This document shows positions 35,071-46,254 of a stretch of DNA of 64,000 bases, piece after piece. The stretch comes from Limnoperna fortunei (lineage: Eukaryota; Mollusca; Bivalvia; Mytilida; Modiolidae). The stretch covers positions 28,556,452 to 28,620,451 of the forward strand of contig OX104124.1 of the NCBI GenBank assembly GCA_944474755.1, read 5' to 3'. The notes beneath the pieces are model-generated. The model searched no databases. It had not been told where the DNA came from and was given only the letters and a program-made list of their open reading frames with translations. The stretch's first letter is position 1. Every line of letters begins with the position of its first letter. Position numbers and translations under genes: made by a program.

Positions 35071-36270
35071 TCTGAAACATCAGAAATACAGGGTTAATAT
35101 CAAATTTTTATATATACGTCTACAACACTCTAAATGCTTAAAGTATTTTTTCATTTAGAGATGGAATAATATAAGTACTGAATTAAACACCTTGGTAATA
35201 TTGATAACATTTTGTTGGAATATTTGAGCAAAGCCAAGTGAAGCTCGTCCCTAGGTGGGATAATGGTTGGAGCATTGCATACAAGTTTTAAGGTTCAGCT
35301 AAAGTGAGAATGTTCAAGACCAATATTTTATGATTTGTTTACGTCATGTATTTATATTGATTAAGGTCATTCGTTGGTCAGTCTGTGTCTATAGATGGGA
35401 ACTTCAATGTCTAAAAAGCGTTGGACGGCAGCGGATTATTAGGTATATAGGTACATGACAGTCTGGTAGGTGTCACATGACCTTTACCACAGTTTCACTG
35501 TCCAGTTTTTGGCTCAGTTTCTCGGTAACCATGCATGGAAGGGTGACAGTCTTCGATATTCTAGTGATGACACTTGACCTTTACCACAATTGAAGTATTT
35601 ACCTTAAGTTTTCAGACAAGGTCAGTTCTAACCGTGCATGGCAGAATTATAAAGTGGAAATAAAGGTTGCTATACACAACAGTGCGCATAAGACTTGCCT
35701 AACATTTGTTATGGTTATTATGATTAAATTATAATTATATTGTTTCGACTCTTGTGCTTAAAACTAATATTAAAAAGTAAATGAAATTTTGATAAATTTA
35801 TATTTATGAATGCAATAAAAGAATAATTCAGTTACATTAGAAAAGCTGTTAATATGATAGGTTCTTCTTACTACATTTGTGGGTTTATTTGAAATAATGC
35901 ACATGTTCTTAACAATGTTTAAGCACACAGAAGTACGGTAATGGCAAATCTTTCGGAACAATTTTACTAACTGTCGAAATACTCCGGAACCTATAAATCA
36001 ATTAAATATACTAGTTCTATAAATAATTCAATGGAAATTAAAATTGGTCTTCTTTAATCTTCGGACAATGCTAGACAGAGGGACATGATAAGTGCTTCCT
36101 CCACCCCCCACCCCCCCCCCCCGAAAAAAAACCCCCAAAACCCAGAAAAGTCACTAATGTCATTCACCTGTTATTCATGGTGTGATTTTTTCACTGCTAA
36201 TGCGGATTGCAAACAGGTCATTTTTCTGTGTCCTCACGACAAATTGGCAAAATCGGGCTCGATAGTTGAA
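35071..36270. other. No supported gene
   Basis: AT-rich DNA. Two related phrases (CATGCATGGAAGGGTGACAG and CGTGCATGGCAGAATTATAA) about 115 bp apart hint at an old duplication. A C-rich run lies at 36105-36122. Confidence 0.4.
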
Positions 36271-36273
36271 CAC

Positions 36274-36340
36274 TAGCTACAATAATGTAGCTCCTCTTTT
36301 TTTTATGGTCCATAAAAAAGGAGCTACATTATTGTAGCTA
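36274..36340. repeat. Perfect hairpin with 22-bp arms
   Basis: TAGCTACAATAATGTAGCTC CT is matched exactly in inverted form by AGGAGCTACATTATTGTAGC TA across a T/A-rich loop. The arms themselves contain AGCTACAATAATGTAGCT, a smaller palindrome. Confidence 0.85.
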
Positions 36341-36361
36341 TTTGATCACTGTCATATTGTC

Positions 36362-36620
36362 TGTTGCCGAGTGGTTAAGATAGTTCCTCTGATTGATCAC
36401 GTGGTTTGTCAAAACTGAGATTGCGGGTTCAATTCTCACTCCAGGCAGTGTGTACTCGCCTCCAATCTTAATTGACAATGATTGCCAGTTTTCCTACCGC
36501 AGGTCGGGGGTTTTTTCCGTGTACTCCGGATTCCTCCACCAATAAAAACTGGAAGCCATGATATAGCTGAAAAAATGCTGAAATTGGCGCTAAATAACAT
36601 TTAAACAAACAAACAAACAC
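36362..36620 (+). mobile_element. tRNA-derived SINE, full length
   Basis: The head GTTGCCGAGTGGTTAAGATA (A box) and GCGGGTTCAATTCTC (B box) resembles a Ser/Leu-type tRNA. The body has CCGTGTACTCCGGATTCCTC and AAAACTGGAAGCCATGATAT. The 3' module is ATATAGCTGAAAAAATGCTG then GGCGCTAAATAACATTTAAA with a CAAACAAACAAAC tail. Head, body and tail are complete. A target duplication is not evident. Confidence 0.85.
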
Positions 36621-36635
36621 ATTTCAAAATGTTAC

Positions 36636-36836
36636 AGGCTGAATGATTAAGGTTAGTTCGTCTATTATTGATCAAGTGGTCTGTCACCAATGAGATTGCG
36701 TGTTCAAATCCCCCTGCGGACAGAGTGCGCTCGACTCCAATCTTAACTGCCTTATCCCCCAACCCCCCCCTCAAAAAAAAAAGGATTGGAAGCTGACTTA
36801 ACGTTGAAAGTATCGTAACAAACATTTAACAAACAC
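36636..36836 (+). mobile_element. Decayed SINE of the same family
   Basis: A-box-like TGAATGATTAAGG, B box GTGTTCAAATCC, body CGACTCCAATCTTAACTG, and an eroded end AACAAACATTTAACAAACAC. It follows the intact copy directly, in the same orientation. Confidence 0.7.
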
Positions 36837-36839
36837 ATT

Positions 36840-37947
36840 GTTACACCCCAAAAGATATAGCAAATTGTTCGCAAATGTCTTTCCCAAATTTCTGTGAGAA
36901 AGTGATTATTGATATCGAATTATGTTGTCCTGAAATTAAAAAAAAATGGTTTGCTAGGAACTGTTTGAAACATCGTGTGGCTGCATAAGACCTTAAATGT
37001 TGTTCTGAACGCATAAATATATGGTTGCTATAAGGTCTTTTAATGAGTTTTTAAAATTGGAAATGTCCTATACCGAAAATATATTGGTGCAAGGAAATTT
37101 TTTTTTAACCGAAGTGACTTTTAAACCTTAAGTGAACTCTATCTCTAAATGGAACCATGTTACAGCTTATGTTGTTTTAAATCCCTACATTATGGTTGCT
37201 GGTCACTTTTGGCGAGAAAGAGGTCACTTCCGAATTGTTAGGACGCATTTTTATAGCGGCATATTTAACAAAAATACTGAGAAAAAAAGAAAAAAATAAT
37301 AACTCGCTGCTTTGCAAAATCAAAATGGGCCAACCCTAGTTATAATCCGAAGAAAAACAATACGGTCTTTTCCATTGGAAATAGAAAGACCTTAACATAT
37401 TAAAACATTTACAAATAAATATAAACGTGAACTGTCTGCCAGCCCACAAACTCAATAATGAAGATGCTTTGCCTAGATATCTTAAATATAATTGTTACAA
37501 AAAATCCAATAACTTTAGATTTGTGAATAAGTTTCCTGAATGGCATTAGTTTTCAAATACATATAAGTGTTCTTAAGTATATCACTTAGTATTATTGGGA
37601 GTCGTTGCAACAACTAAAATTATTGTACAAAAATTAAAAATACATCAAAGAAAATTGACGTAGAATGTTTAGTGGCTATTAAATCATTTTTGAAGTGTAA
37701 CACTGAGTACTTTCATTATGGACATAGAGTCGATACAAATATAGAGTTGCAAGTTGATCTAATGTCATAGATTATAACCTGTATCTTAAATTATAAAGTT
37801 TTATAATATTTTGCAAATAATATTTATCTCACGACAAATCATGCATACAAATTTTGCATAGCGTGCATTCAAAAGGCAACAACTAAAGGTACTAGGTAGT
37901 TTTAAGGATACACAATATCGACATTTACGAGGCATTTACACCGCTGA
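36840..37947. other. No supported gene
   Basis: AT-rich sequence with A and T runs. No open frame, motif or repeat unit stands out. Confidence 0.4.
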
Positions 37948-37956
37948 TAATAGAGA

Positions 37957-39043
37957 GGCATGTTGTAAAACATGGAGTGGAGTCTGGAGTCAAAATTGGA
38001 GTGGAGTCTGGAGTTAAAATTGGAGTGGAGTCTGGAGTCAAAATTGGAGTTGTATTTGGAGTCAAAATTGGAGTTCTTAGTAATTCTGTGTGAATGATTA
38101 ATGTTTTTACTAGCTCATAAAAATGTTATTTAATACATTACTAATTTAAAAGAAATAACAATAATCTCACAAAATGTTTGTCTGTCATTCCTTCTCTTAT
38201 CTTAGACTGATCTCACACCTTATGACCTGAAGATAATATACATGGATGCTGAAATTTAATATCTGTTCTGTGAAAGTCGTCAACATGTCATTTTCATGGT
38301 TTTATGTAACATATTTTCAACTTCCACATGTGTACAAAATGACTTGTAAAATCTGCATTGTCTTAAAATAAGGGCAGAAAACAAAACAAATAAAAATAAT
38401 TAATTTTGACAAATGGGTGATAAAATTGCACTAAAACTGTTAGCCAATATCTTGCTGAAAAGGTGGCTAGAATTTCACATTCTTTACAAATGCTATTTTT
38501 ATTTTAGGAGCAGATATAAGCCTCAAAAAAATGCAAACAGGTTTATTTATATATGAAAAAATCCTTAAACTAGTAACAATCTAAACTCTTTATATGATTA
38601 TATTACAATTACAGAAGATATTGTTTTATAATCTAACTTGACTTAATAGTCAAATTATGCATTTTTTGTCAGACCTTTAATTAAAAACAGGTTTCATGTA
38701 ATTTTGCAGAAAACATGTTACATGAAAATGACTTGTTGACAACTTTCACAGAACAGATACTAAATTTCAGCATCCATGTATATTATCTTCAGGTCATACT
38801 AAGATGAGATCAGACCAAGATAAGAGAAGGAATTTCTTTTTAATTAGTTATGTTTTAAATAACATTTTAATGAGCTATTAAAGACATTAATCATCACACA
38901 GAACTACTTCAAAATTTAAAAGGAACTTTTATTTTTGACTCCAAATACAACTCCAATTTTGACTCCAGACTCCACTCCAATTTTGACTCCACACTCCACT
39001 CCAATTTAGACTCCAGACTCCACTCCATGTTTTACAACATGCC
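37957..39043. mobile_element. 1087-bp foldback element with 9-bp target duplication
   Basis: The ends GGCATGTTGTAAAACATGGA and CCATGTTTTACAACATGCC are inverted. TAATAGAGA is repeated exactly on both sides (37948-37956 and 39044-39052). The arms are about 375 bp and open with 24-bp tandem units GGAGTGGAGTCTGGAGTCAA AATT. Further in, CATGGATGCTGAAATTTA and TCTGTTCTGTGAAAG are mirrored near 38740-38780. There is no coding frame. Long arms made of tandem repeats plus a 9-bp duplication fit foldback/Mutator-like elements; the superfamily assignment is inference. Confidence 0.9.
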
Positions 39044-39052
39044 TAATAGAGA

Positions 39053-39540
39053 TACGGCAACCATTTGTTATAAATAATTTCTGATGGTCCAAAACCTTGG
39101 TGATGAATAAACAGGTTTTTGTGTTTTTCAATGTGTCGCGAGTAATACAACTCAATGCCACGTCTAATGTTATAGAAAAGCAATGCAACATTATTTCATT
39201 GATTAACAATCGATTTTACCTCGGAAGAATTGTTGCTACTATCAACACGTCTTTTGCACTATAAACATTCAGGGGTCGATATTAATCCAATTAATCTGTT
39301 GTTGCAATTATATCGCTATATTCCTCCGCGCAATAATTATAAACTTATCATATTCAATTCCCTATCCCAGGGGAGCCCCATTATCTTCACAGTCTCTGGA
39401 TCTTAGATCAATATACAATATTTCCGACTTGTAACTGTGACTCAGGTTAAAACATTCTCGCCCTGTAATACATTTCTTGTCGATTTCATCGGTAAGAAAC
39501 TGATTGTTATGAACATGTGTTGATGTATTATTGTCACCGC
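39053..39540. other. No supported gene; possible upstream region of the 44224 gene
   Basis: No repeats or exons recognised. It precedes the TATA-like site at 39552. Confidence 0.35.
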
Positions 39541-39551
39541 TGTTAGTGGTG

Positions 39552-39601
39552 TATAAAGCTTCACAGCGGGAGAATTACATAGTTTCTGTTAGGAAGAAAA
39601 C
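39552..39601 (+). promoter_or_regulatory. Possible TATA box and short 5' exon
   Basis: TATAAA at 39552 is followed 44 bp later by a consensus donor (GAAAAC|GTAAGT at 39602). This spacing would allow a start near 39580 and a 20-nt noncoding first exon. If real it would serve the plus-strand gene at 44224. The evidence is only the two motifs. Confidence 0.3.
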
Positions 39602-40061
39602 GTAAGTGCTTTAAATGTAACATTTTAATTATTGTTTTGCCATTCATTATAATATTTTGTTTGCTATACGTAGTTACTTTACACAAAAAAGATGTAACTG
39701 GTTCTGTCAATAACCTTTAACGTATACTGATAGAATGAGTACAAATAAGAATTCGCGTTTTATTTTTTCCATGTTCCTTGTTTCATGATAACTACATGAT
39801 AACAGTATACTCAACCTTTCCACGTGGTGTTGGAAAATAGTTCATCGATTCTTAACTGGCGTGTTTCTAAAGGTTTTTATTTATTTTGTTATTTAAATTG
39901 GCATTAAGTTGTTCTTCCGACCACACACAATTAGGAATAAAACTGCAACAAAAGTTTTAATTGATGTGTTAATAGTGTTATATTAGCCTTCATGTAGCTT
40001 TTTAGTTGCAGGATGAACAAAATGCATGTTCTTAGTCATTGTCGCAAATTCCGTCAGGTCC

Positions 40062-40112
40062 AACCCCCCCCCCCCGCCCCCCCCCCCCCAACCAAACCCC
40101 ACCCCAAAAAAA
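40062..40112. repeat. C-rich run
   Basis: Long C runs broken by G and AACCAAACC, then an A run. The opposite strand could form a G-quadruplex. Similar runs of C or G occur at 36105, 41367, 43326 and 43843. Confidence 0.8.
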
Positions 40113-40574
40113 ATGTCCACAGTACCTTAGATAATCATTATATAAAGGGAGTTCTTAGTGGGTTGCGTGTATGGAGAATGCCACGCTCCTTCACGTGCGC
40201 TCCTTGTACGATAAAGTTTTCGAAAAAGAGTAGGCTCTATAACAACACACTTTGTAATAACAACGCATTTTGTTATAATATTTGAAAAAGTTAAATTAAA
40301 GTTGTCTAACTGTATGCAAACCACTGTTTGGCTATTTAAGTCATAAATTATTATAAAAATATTCGGGAGCTTTAACTACTCGGACTTTTTTTACAAAGTG
40401 CGTTTTGTTTACTAACGCAGTTCGTAATACATTTTAAATATGTAATAACGCCCTTTGTAATAAAATAAGAAAAAAAATACGATACGATTGGAGGAGTGTG
40501 TAAGTACCATTATTTGGTAATCCAAGGACTGAAAAAGACTTATTAGTTAACTAGATATCGGTGAGATGGGACCC

Positions 40575-40870
40575 ATCTCTGTGGGCCCCATCGACCTTGA
40601 GGTCGAGGTCAAAGGTTATCAACCGTGGTATACGACACATCGCCTTGATTTAATCTACCCACATTCTAAATATCAAAAGCCTACCCAAAAGATAAAAAAG
40701 TTACAGCTCGGACATGAATTTGTCATTCAGAAAGCAATAATGTGACCTTAAGGTCAAAGTTCAAGGTCAAGGTCAACAACTACGGTATGCGACACATCTC
40801 CTTGATATTATCTACCCACATTCCAAATATCAAAGGCCTGCTTCAAAAGATAAAAAAAATAACAAGGCTC
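40575..40870. repeat. Two copies of a TGACC/AAGGTCA-bearing unit
   Basis: GAGGTCAAAGGTTATCAACC..GGTATACGACACATC and AAGGTCAAGGTCAACAACTA CGGTATGCGACACATCTCC are followed by matching TCTACCCACATTC(T/C)AAATATCAAA blocks about 145 bp apart. The AGGTCA repeats resemble nuclear receptor half-sites but here belong to the repeat. Confidence 0.7.
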
Positions 40871-41166
40871 AAATGAAAAAATTAAGGATATGCCCTATCA
40901 TTACAACATTTTTTCAAGTGGCAATCATTGTTGATGTTTGCTCATCCCTTTCCTCTGTTAACCTGTTCTCGTCCGTCTCTATATAGTTTTGTTGGGCCTC
41001 TATAGTACCATTATGATAACAAGATACTGTTTTTGTTTCAATTTTTAGAATTTTTTTTATTATTCATGATCAGTTTCACAATGGTTTGTTACCTTATACG
41101 TTATAAATCTCACAATAAACTTAAAACATTTCTAAAATACCATCTAATCGATTGATTTATATTTAG

Positions 41167-41236
41167 ATACAAGCAATTGGGAAATCCATTGGTTACATGT
41201 ATATGTGGCAACGGAAGGTTAACATTGTTGAGGACA
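41167..41236 (+). other. Candidate 5' UTR exon
   Basis: A 70-nt segment between an ATTTATATTTAG acceptor and a GACA|GTAAGT donor. Joined to the exon at 44218-44221 its open frame meets a stop within six codons, so it would be untranslated or carry a short upstream ORF. The splice motifs are good. Linkage to the 44224 gene is inferred from position only. Confidence 0.3.
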
Positions 41237-41934
41237 GTAAGTAAAAAATGATCTCTTGTCATTACTCATCCTTACAGGGTCATTGCGAAAGAATAATTTG
41301 TAAACGGTAGCGAAAATTAGTTACTTAATATACATCCTGATTTATCCAATTCTAATGTCCCACGCGGGGGGGGGGGGAGTGCAGCTAGGGATATTGAATT
41401 ATTAATTCAGACATATATGCTATATTTGGCAATGCGAAAAAAGCTACCTTTTCCTATATTTTGGAGAGCTGAAAAGGGTGCCGCACATCCGTATTACCCT
41501 ATATATACCAAGTTACCCTCCGTGTGATATCCTAGATATTGTTGCATCGGAGCTTACATGACTTTTTAAAACGTGTAGTAAGAACTGTTTTGATTTTGCA
41601 CAGAAAAAAGATTTAATACAATTTTCGGCCTGTTAGCCGGATACCTACCATTAGCGTGTAGTTTTTATCTCTCATAAGTTAACGCTTAATATTTATATAT
41701 CATAAGATATTTGATAAAAGTACAAGATATCTCACAAACTTCTATAGTTATCTAATAAAATATATAAAATATCATATCAAGTATTCTGAATATTGCATTT
41801 AGTATATGCGATACATAATGAGCTTCTGTCTTTGACTAGGCATAAATCGAGTTTGTTGTAGGGACCTCTTTCGACAGACTTGCCAAGACAAGACAAAACA
41901 ACTGTTTAATAAGCCTCATTAAGCCTTTATTATT

Positions 41935-42165
41935 AATTACGTGCATGTCAATACAGAGGTTGTGAGTTCGAGCCTTATTGCGGACAGCTAGGCTGAGGTC
42001 AAAAAGTATTTAAAGTTTTCCAGTAGATGGTCGGGAGTTTTCAACCGGTATTCCGACATTTTCCATAAAAAATACTGGTCGCCAAGATATAGCTGAAAAA
42101 CTGTTGAATGTGGCGTTTTACCCCATTTAAACAAATAAAACAAACAAATGTTACAGGAGACCTTA
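41935..42165 (+). mobile_element. 5'-eroded SINE
   Basis: B box GTGAGTTCGAGCC at 41960, body AGATGGTCGGGAGTTTTC, 3' module AAGATATAGCTGAAAAACTG then GTGGCGTTTTACCCCATTTA and an AAACAAATAAAACAAAC tail. Confidence 0.75.
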
Positions 42166-42169
42166 TACA

Positions 42170-42545
42170 TGTATCAGCGTGATGGTAGTTAGTAGGTGTA
42201 TAGATAGTCAGAATATTTGACACTTTGAGGGCTGGCTGGCAATACAGAGATCCCGAGTTCGATCCGTATTGTTTACATGGTGTTATTTCATGCTCTATTG
42301 TTATTTTGGCGCCCAACACATAAACGATTTGTCGGGTTTGGTGTGAATACCATGAGGATGATGATTCTTTGTTAGGGAGAAAAGTGTAACTGGAGGCCTA
42401 TCTGTGTGCATGCAGGTAGTAGGTATACAGTCAGTAAAATCGACTGAACTGACGGAGTACTTCGTTAGATGGCCGACTGGCATCACAGAGATCCAGCGGG
42501 TTCGACCCCCCAGTGTTGATATAGTATTGTGTTATGCTTTATCAT
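42170..42545 (+). repeat. Two diverged tandem units with tRNA-like B boxes
   Basis: GGCTGGCAATACAGAGATCC CGAGTTCGATCC and GACTGGCATCACAGAGATCC AGCGGGTTCGACCCC lie about 255 bp apart. Each is preceded by a GGTAGTAGGTATACAGTCAG-like block. The units look like SINE heads that were duplicated in tandem. Neither folds as a complete tRNA. Confidence 0.6.
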
Positions 42546-42627
42546 TATACAAACAATGATTACAGAAAGCTAATTGAACAAAATTCTACTCAAATTCATT
42601 ATTTAAGTAGAAATATTGCTGTGTTAT

Positions 42628-44097
42628 TAGCTCACCTGACCCGAAGGGTCATGTGAGCTATATTGCCATCACTTGGCGTCCGTCGTCGTCGTCGTTAACT
42701 TTTCTTCAAAAATCTTCTCCTCCAAAACCACAGAAGGGATTGCTTTGAAACTTTGCATACATCATCAGTAAAATGCCCTCTACCAAGTTTGCCCAAATCA
42801 TGGCCTTAGACCAACCAACATGGCCTCCATGGCTAAAAATAGAACAGAGGGGTCAAAATACAGTTTTTTGCTTATAGTTAAAAAAGTATAACAGATACAG
42901 GAAAACCGAAGAGACTTTCCTCCTTTAGCATCTAAAGCTCTACAATACACTCCATTGGGTCATAGTTGTATAATGACTCCTTGTAGGAGTTATTTCCCTT
43001 TAATTGTCAAAATTTATTATTTTTGCCATTTTTGCCTCAAAATCTTGAAAATTATTAGAACTAGAGAAATAGTTAGCATTGCTTAATTGTTCTGCTCTAT
43101 GAGGGCTACAAAAATGACTGAAGGGTCAAGATTGTCTGATTAACCGTTTAAGAGTTATTCCCCTTGAACTGTTTTTTTTAATCGGTTTTAACTGATTTTT
43201 TAAAATTTTCTCCTCTGAAACAACTGAAAGTACTGCTTTGAAACTTTGTACACATCATCCGACAAATGTCCTCAACCAAGTTTGCACCAACCATGGCTGC
43301 AGATTAACCAACATGGCCACCATGGCTAAAAATAGGATTGGGGGGGGGGGTAAAATACAGTTTTTGGCTTATATTTAAAAAGTGTAACAGATACTGGAAA
43401 ACCGAAGAGACATGCCTTCATCGGCATCAAAAGCTCTACGAAACACTCCATTGGGTTGAAGTTGTATGATGACTCCTTATAGGAGTTATTGCCCTTTAAT
43501 TGTCGAAATTGATTATTTTTTACATTTTTGCCTCAAAATCTTGAAAATTATTAGAACTAGAGAAAAAGTTAGCATTGCTTAATTGTTCTGCTCTATGAGT
43601 GCTACAAAAATGACTTATGGTCAAGATTGTCTGATGAACCGTTTAGGAATTATTCTCCTTGAACATTTTTTTAATCAAATTTACTTGATTTTAAAAAATC
43701 TTGTCCTCTTAAACCAATGAAAGGACTGCTTTGAAACATTGCACACATCATCTTTAGGATGTCCTCTACCAACATTGTCTAAATCATGATACCTGACTAC
43801 CTACATAGCTACGTTGGATTAAAATAGAAAAAATGAAAAAAAGGGGGGGGGGGTCGAGAGAGTTTTCGACTGATAGTTAAAAAAGTATAACAGGTACAGA
43901 AAATTTGAAGTGAACCTCCCTTCTCCCTCTAACCATCAAAAGATCCTCCTTATAGGAGTTATTTCACTTAAAAGGTCAAAATTAATGATTTTTGCAGAAG
44001 TGTTTGGCAATTCCTTATAGCAAAGAAAAGCTGGATAAAAAAGGGTTGTTTGATTTCAGGTTCAGGTGAGCGATACAGGCTCCTGGGAGCCTCTAGT
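42628..44097 (+). mobile_element. Arm-and-core repeat, copy 4 (second subfamily, longest)
   Basis: Start AGCTCACCTGACCCGAAGGG TCATGTGAGCT; end CAGGTGAGCGATACAGGCTC CTGGGAGCCTCTAG. The core has three ~490-bp units that share CTCTGAAAC.ACTGAA, ACATGGCC(T/A)CCATGGCTAA and TAGGAGTTATT. It ends about 125 bp before the start codon of the 44224 gene, so it lies in the intron directly upstream of that exon. Confidence 0.85.
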
Positions 44098-44217
44098 ATG
44101 ATAATTCTAACAAGTATTAGGTCGGCGGTATGAGGTGTTTAATTTTCAAAACATCATTTTCAATTTCTTGAGAAGAAATAAAAAGTAAAATAACTAAACA
44201 ATTGTCTTTTTTTTCAG

Positions 44218-45549
44218 CAGGATATGGAAACAACTGCTAACATTTGTAAAAAGAAAATCTTTCCGTTCCCAACAGAACACGAAGTAGACCGAGCCCGAAA
44301 TGTGTTCATAACTAGATTTATTGCTAGATTTGTTCAAAAACATAAAAAGTATATACAGTTACTTCATGAAAATGGCTCATCACTTCCGGAAGCATTTAGT
44401 AACTTCTCTGTTAATGTCTGTGAGTCATTTGAAGACGAGGTTGACATGATTATCAGTGAAAAAAGAAACAAAATAAAGAACGCATGCCGAATAAAAGGGG
44501 TTTACAGTGTTAAAGGACTATTTCGACAAGTTTATCAAATAGTCCGTCGAGCACGGGCTGCAAGAATAGAAAGTAAACTAACTGACGTTTCAAAGCAAGA
44601 TATAATGGATTCGTTAACCGATATAGCAAACGAGTTGGCGTATGCGTATGAATATCAAATTGTGATGCTTATATCGGAACAGGAAGTGCGACAACTAGCA
44701 GACCAAGCTGTCAGTTGTGTTATGAACTATTTAAAACATTCGGATGCCCTTTTTCTTAGGTGTAACATTTTAGAGGCATTAACTGACGTTCCACCCAGAA
44801 AAAGCTTTCGAAGAGCAGAAAAAGTTTCAACAAGGATAATGAAAATTGATGGCATAAAAGGAAACAGATATCAAAAATGGTGTTTGTCGGAAGTTTTCAA
44901 ACAACCTGGTCTACGTATGCCGAAACTGAACAGTAGTGGTTATGTGTTTTATGGCTGCTTTACTCCATATGGAAGTTTATGCAGACCAAACAAATACGGA
45001 TTTCGTGGACCAATACATGTTTGGGATGAGAAGCAGTCGAAATTTGTTCTCTTATTTAATGACCAGGTTTCGGTTAGCCCTAAACATCGTACTGAAATTG
45101 CACGAGACCCAACCGATGTTCACCAAAACTATGAACCAGTCATGCTTTGTGCACATTTTGAACCTGATTTATGTGTCTCGTCTGAAAATTTAGAATGCAA
45201 TAAAGGAAGAAATAATCAAGAATCGCATTCAACTAGCCAGGAAGATAAATCTGAGCCTGACCTCAATTTCCCATCTGATGAAATTTTAGAATGCAAAAAA
45301 GAAAGAAATTACCAAAACATGCATTTAACTTTCCAGAAAGATGTTTCTGAAACCGATCAATCTGTCTCGCCTGAAATCTTATTAGTCAATACAGAACGAA
45401 ATCATGAAGAATCTCTTTCAACTTTCCAGAAAGATATATCTGAACCCGATCTATCAATATCGATTGGAATTGTAGAATGCAATAAAGAAAAAAATAATCA
45501 AGAATCGCATTCAACCTTGCAGGAAGAAATATCTGAGGCCAAATGGTAG
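44218..45549 (+). CDS. Orphan 441-residue protein with four C-terminal repeats
   Basis: The coding region starts at ATG 44224, seven bases after the first AG of a tandem CAGCAG acceptor, and runs uninterrupted to TAG at 45547. I do not recognise the family. Residues 15-190 are Arg/Lys-rich and predicted helical (RFIARFVQKHKKYIQLLHEN; RQVYQIVRRARAARIESKL). Residues 205-305 look like a compact domain with conserved-looking aromatics (WCLSEVFKQPGLRMPK, YVFYGCFTPYGSLCRPNKYG, FVLLFNDQVSVSP). From 312 to the end are four imperfect ~33-residue units of the type EPDL..SxExLECNKxRNNQES, acidic and Ser-rich. No signal peptide or membrane segment is seen. A 5' UTR intron is implied. The open length and codon structure make it the most secure protein gene here after C1GALT1. 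Confidence 0.8.
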   Translation, partial: QDMETTANICKKKIFPFPTEHEVDRARNVFITRFIARFVQKHKKYIQLLHENGSSLPEAFSNFSVNVCESFEDEVDMIISEKRNKIKNACRIKGVYSVKGLFRQVYQIVRRARAARIESKLTDVSKQDIMDSLTDIANELAYAYEYQIVMLISEQEVRQLADQAVSCVMNYLKHSDALFLRCNILEALTDVPPRKSFRRAEKVSTRIMKIDGIKGNRYQKWCLSEVFKQPGLRMPKLNSSGYVFYGCFTPYGSLCRPNKYGFRGPIHVWDEKQSKFVLLFNDQVSVSPKHRTEIARDPTDVHQNYEPVMLCAHFEPDLCVSSENLECNKGRNNQESHSTSQEDKSEPDLNFPSDEILECKKERNYQNMHLTFQKDVSETDQSVSPEILLVNTERNHEESLSTFQKDISEPDLSISIGIVECNKEKNNQESHSTLQEEISEAKW

Positions 45550-46250
45550 GTCATCAGTGCTTTAAATATCGATAAGAGTACACACTGACGGCAAGGGCAG
45601 AACAAACAAATGGACAGTGGCTTCACGACAGAAACGGATTCAAATCATGACAGATATAGAGTCGGAAACTCTTATAAAGATGCCCGAGGATTATATTCAT
45701 CATGATCAGAGTTTTTTTTAAAGGAAGATACTGCACTAATAACACCTGATTTGTATAAATTTTTGGAATCCGACTATCTGCAGCTTTAGGTGTGTAAACA
45801 CTAATCCAATTCTTTAAGATTTTCTACTAAATTTCTTATTTTTTTAATTAGAGCAGCTCTTTTACCTTAAGCGCAACTTGACCGACATCATATATATCCT
45901 GAATCGTACGTGACAGGCCTATGTTCACTCAAAATTTCATGACCTCTTTAAAACCTTCCAAGAGAAAACCAGCTTCCGGGGGTAAACCCCACTCTAAAAG
46001 TAGCTATTTCTTTTCAGAAAATCTTGTTTATAGGTCATGTAGTGCATGTAACATAAAACATACTAAACACCATTAGGATCCATTAGAACAGAGCAAGTTA
46101 GGACTCTAAATTTTTCTAATATATTCACCTTTCAGAAAAACTTTCATTCATTAAAATCCAGTTAGTAGTTTTTAATATTCACTAAGATAAACAGGACTAT
46201 TTTGTTGTTATGTACTATTTTCTTAAATGTTCCAAATTTGGTTGGTCCCC
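45550..46250. other. Probable 3' flank of the orphan gene; no other gene
   Basis: No exon supported. GGAATCCGACTATCTGCAGC at about 45767 has an inverted counterpart near 49510-49540. Confidence 0.4.
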
Positions 46251-46254
46251 TTTA

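Noticed and set aside
36362..36445. Possible tRNA-Ser or tRNA-Leu gene
   Set aside because: A and B boxes are present, but the segment continues into a SINE body with an AAAC tail and lacks a paired acceptor stem.
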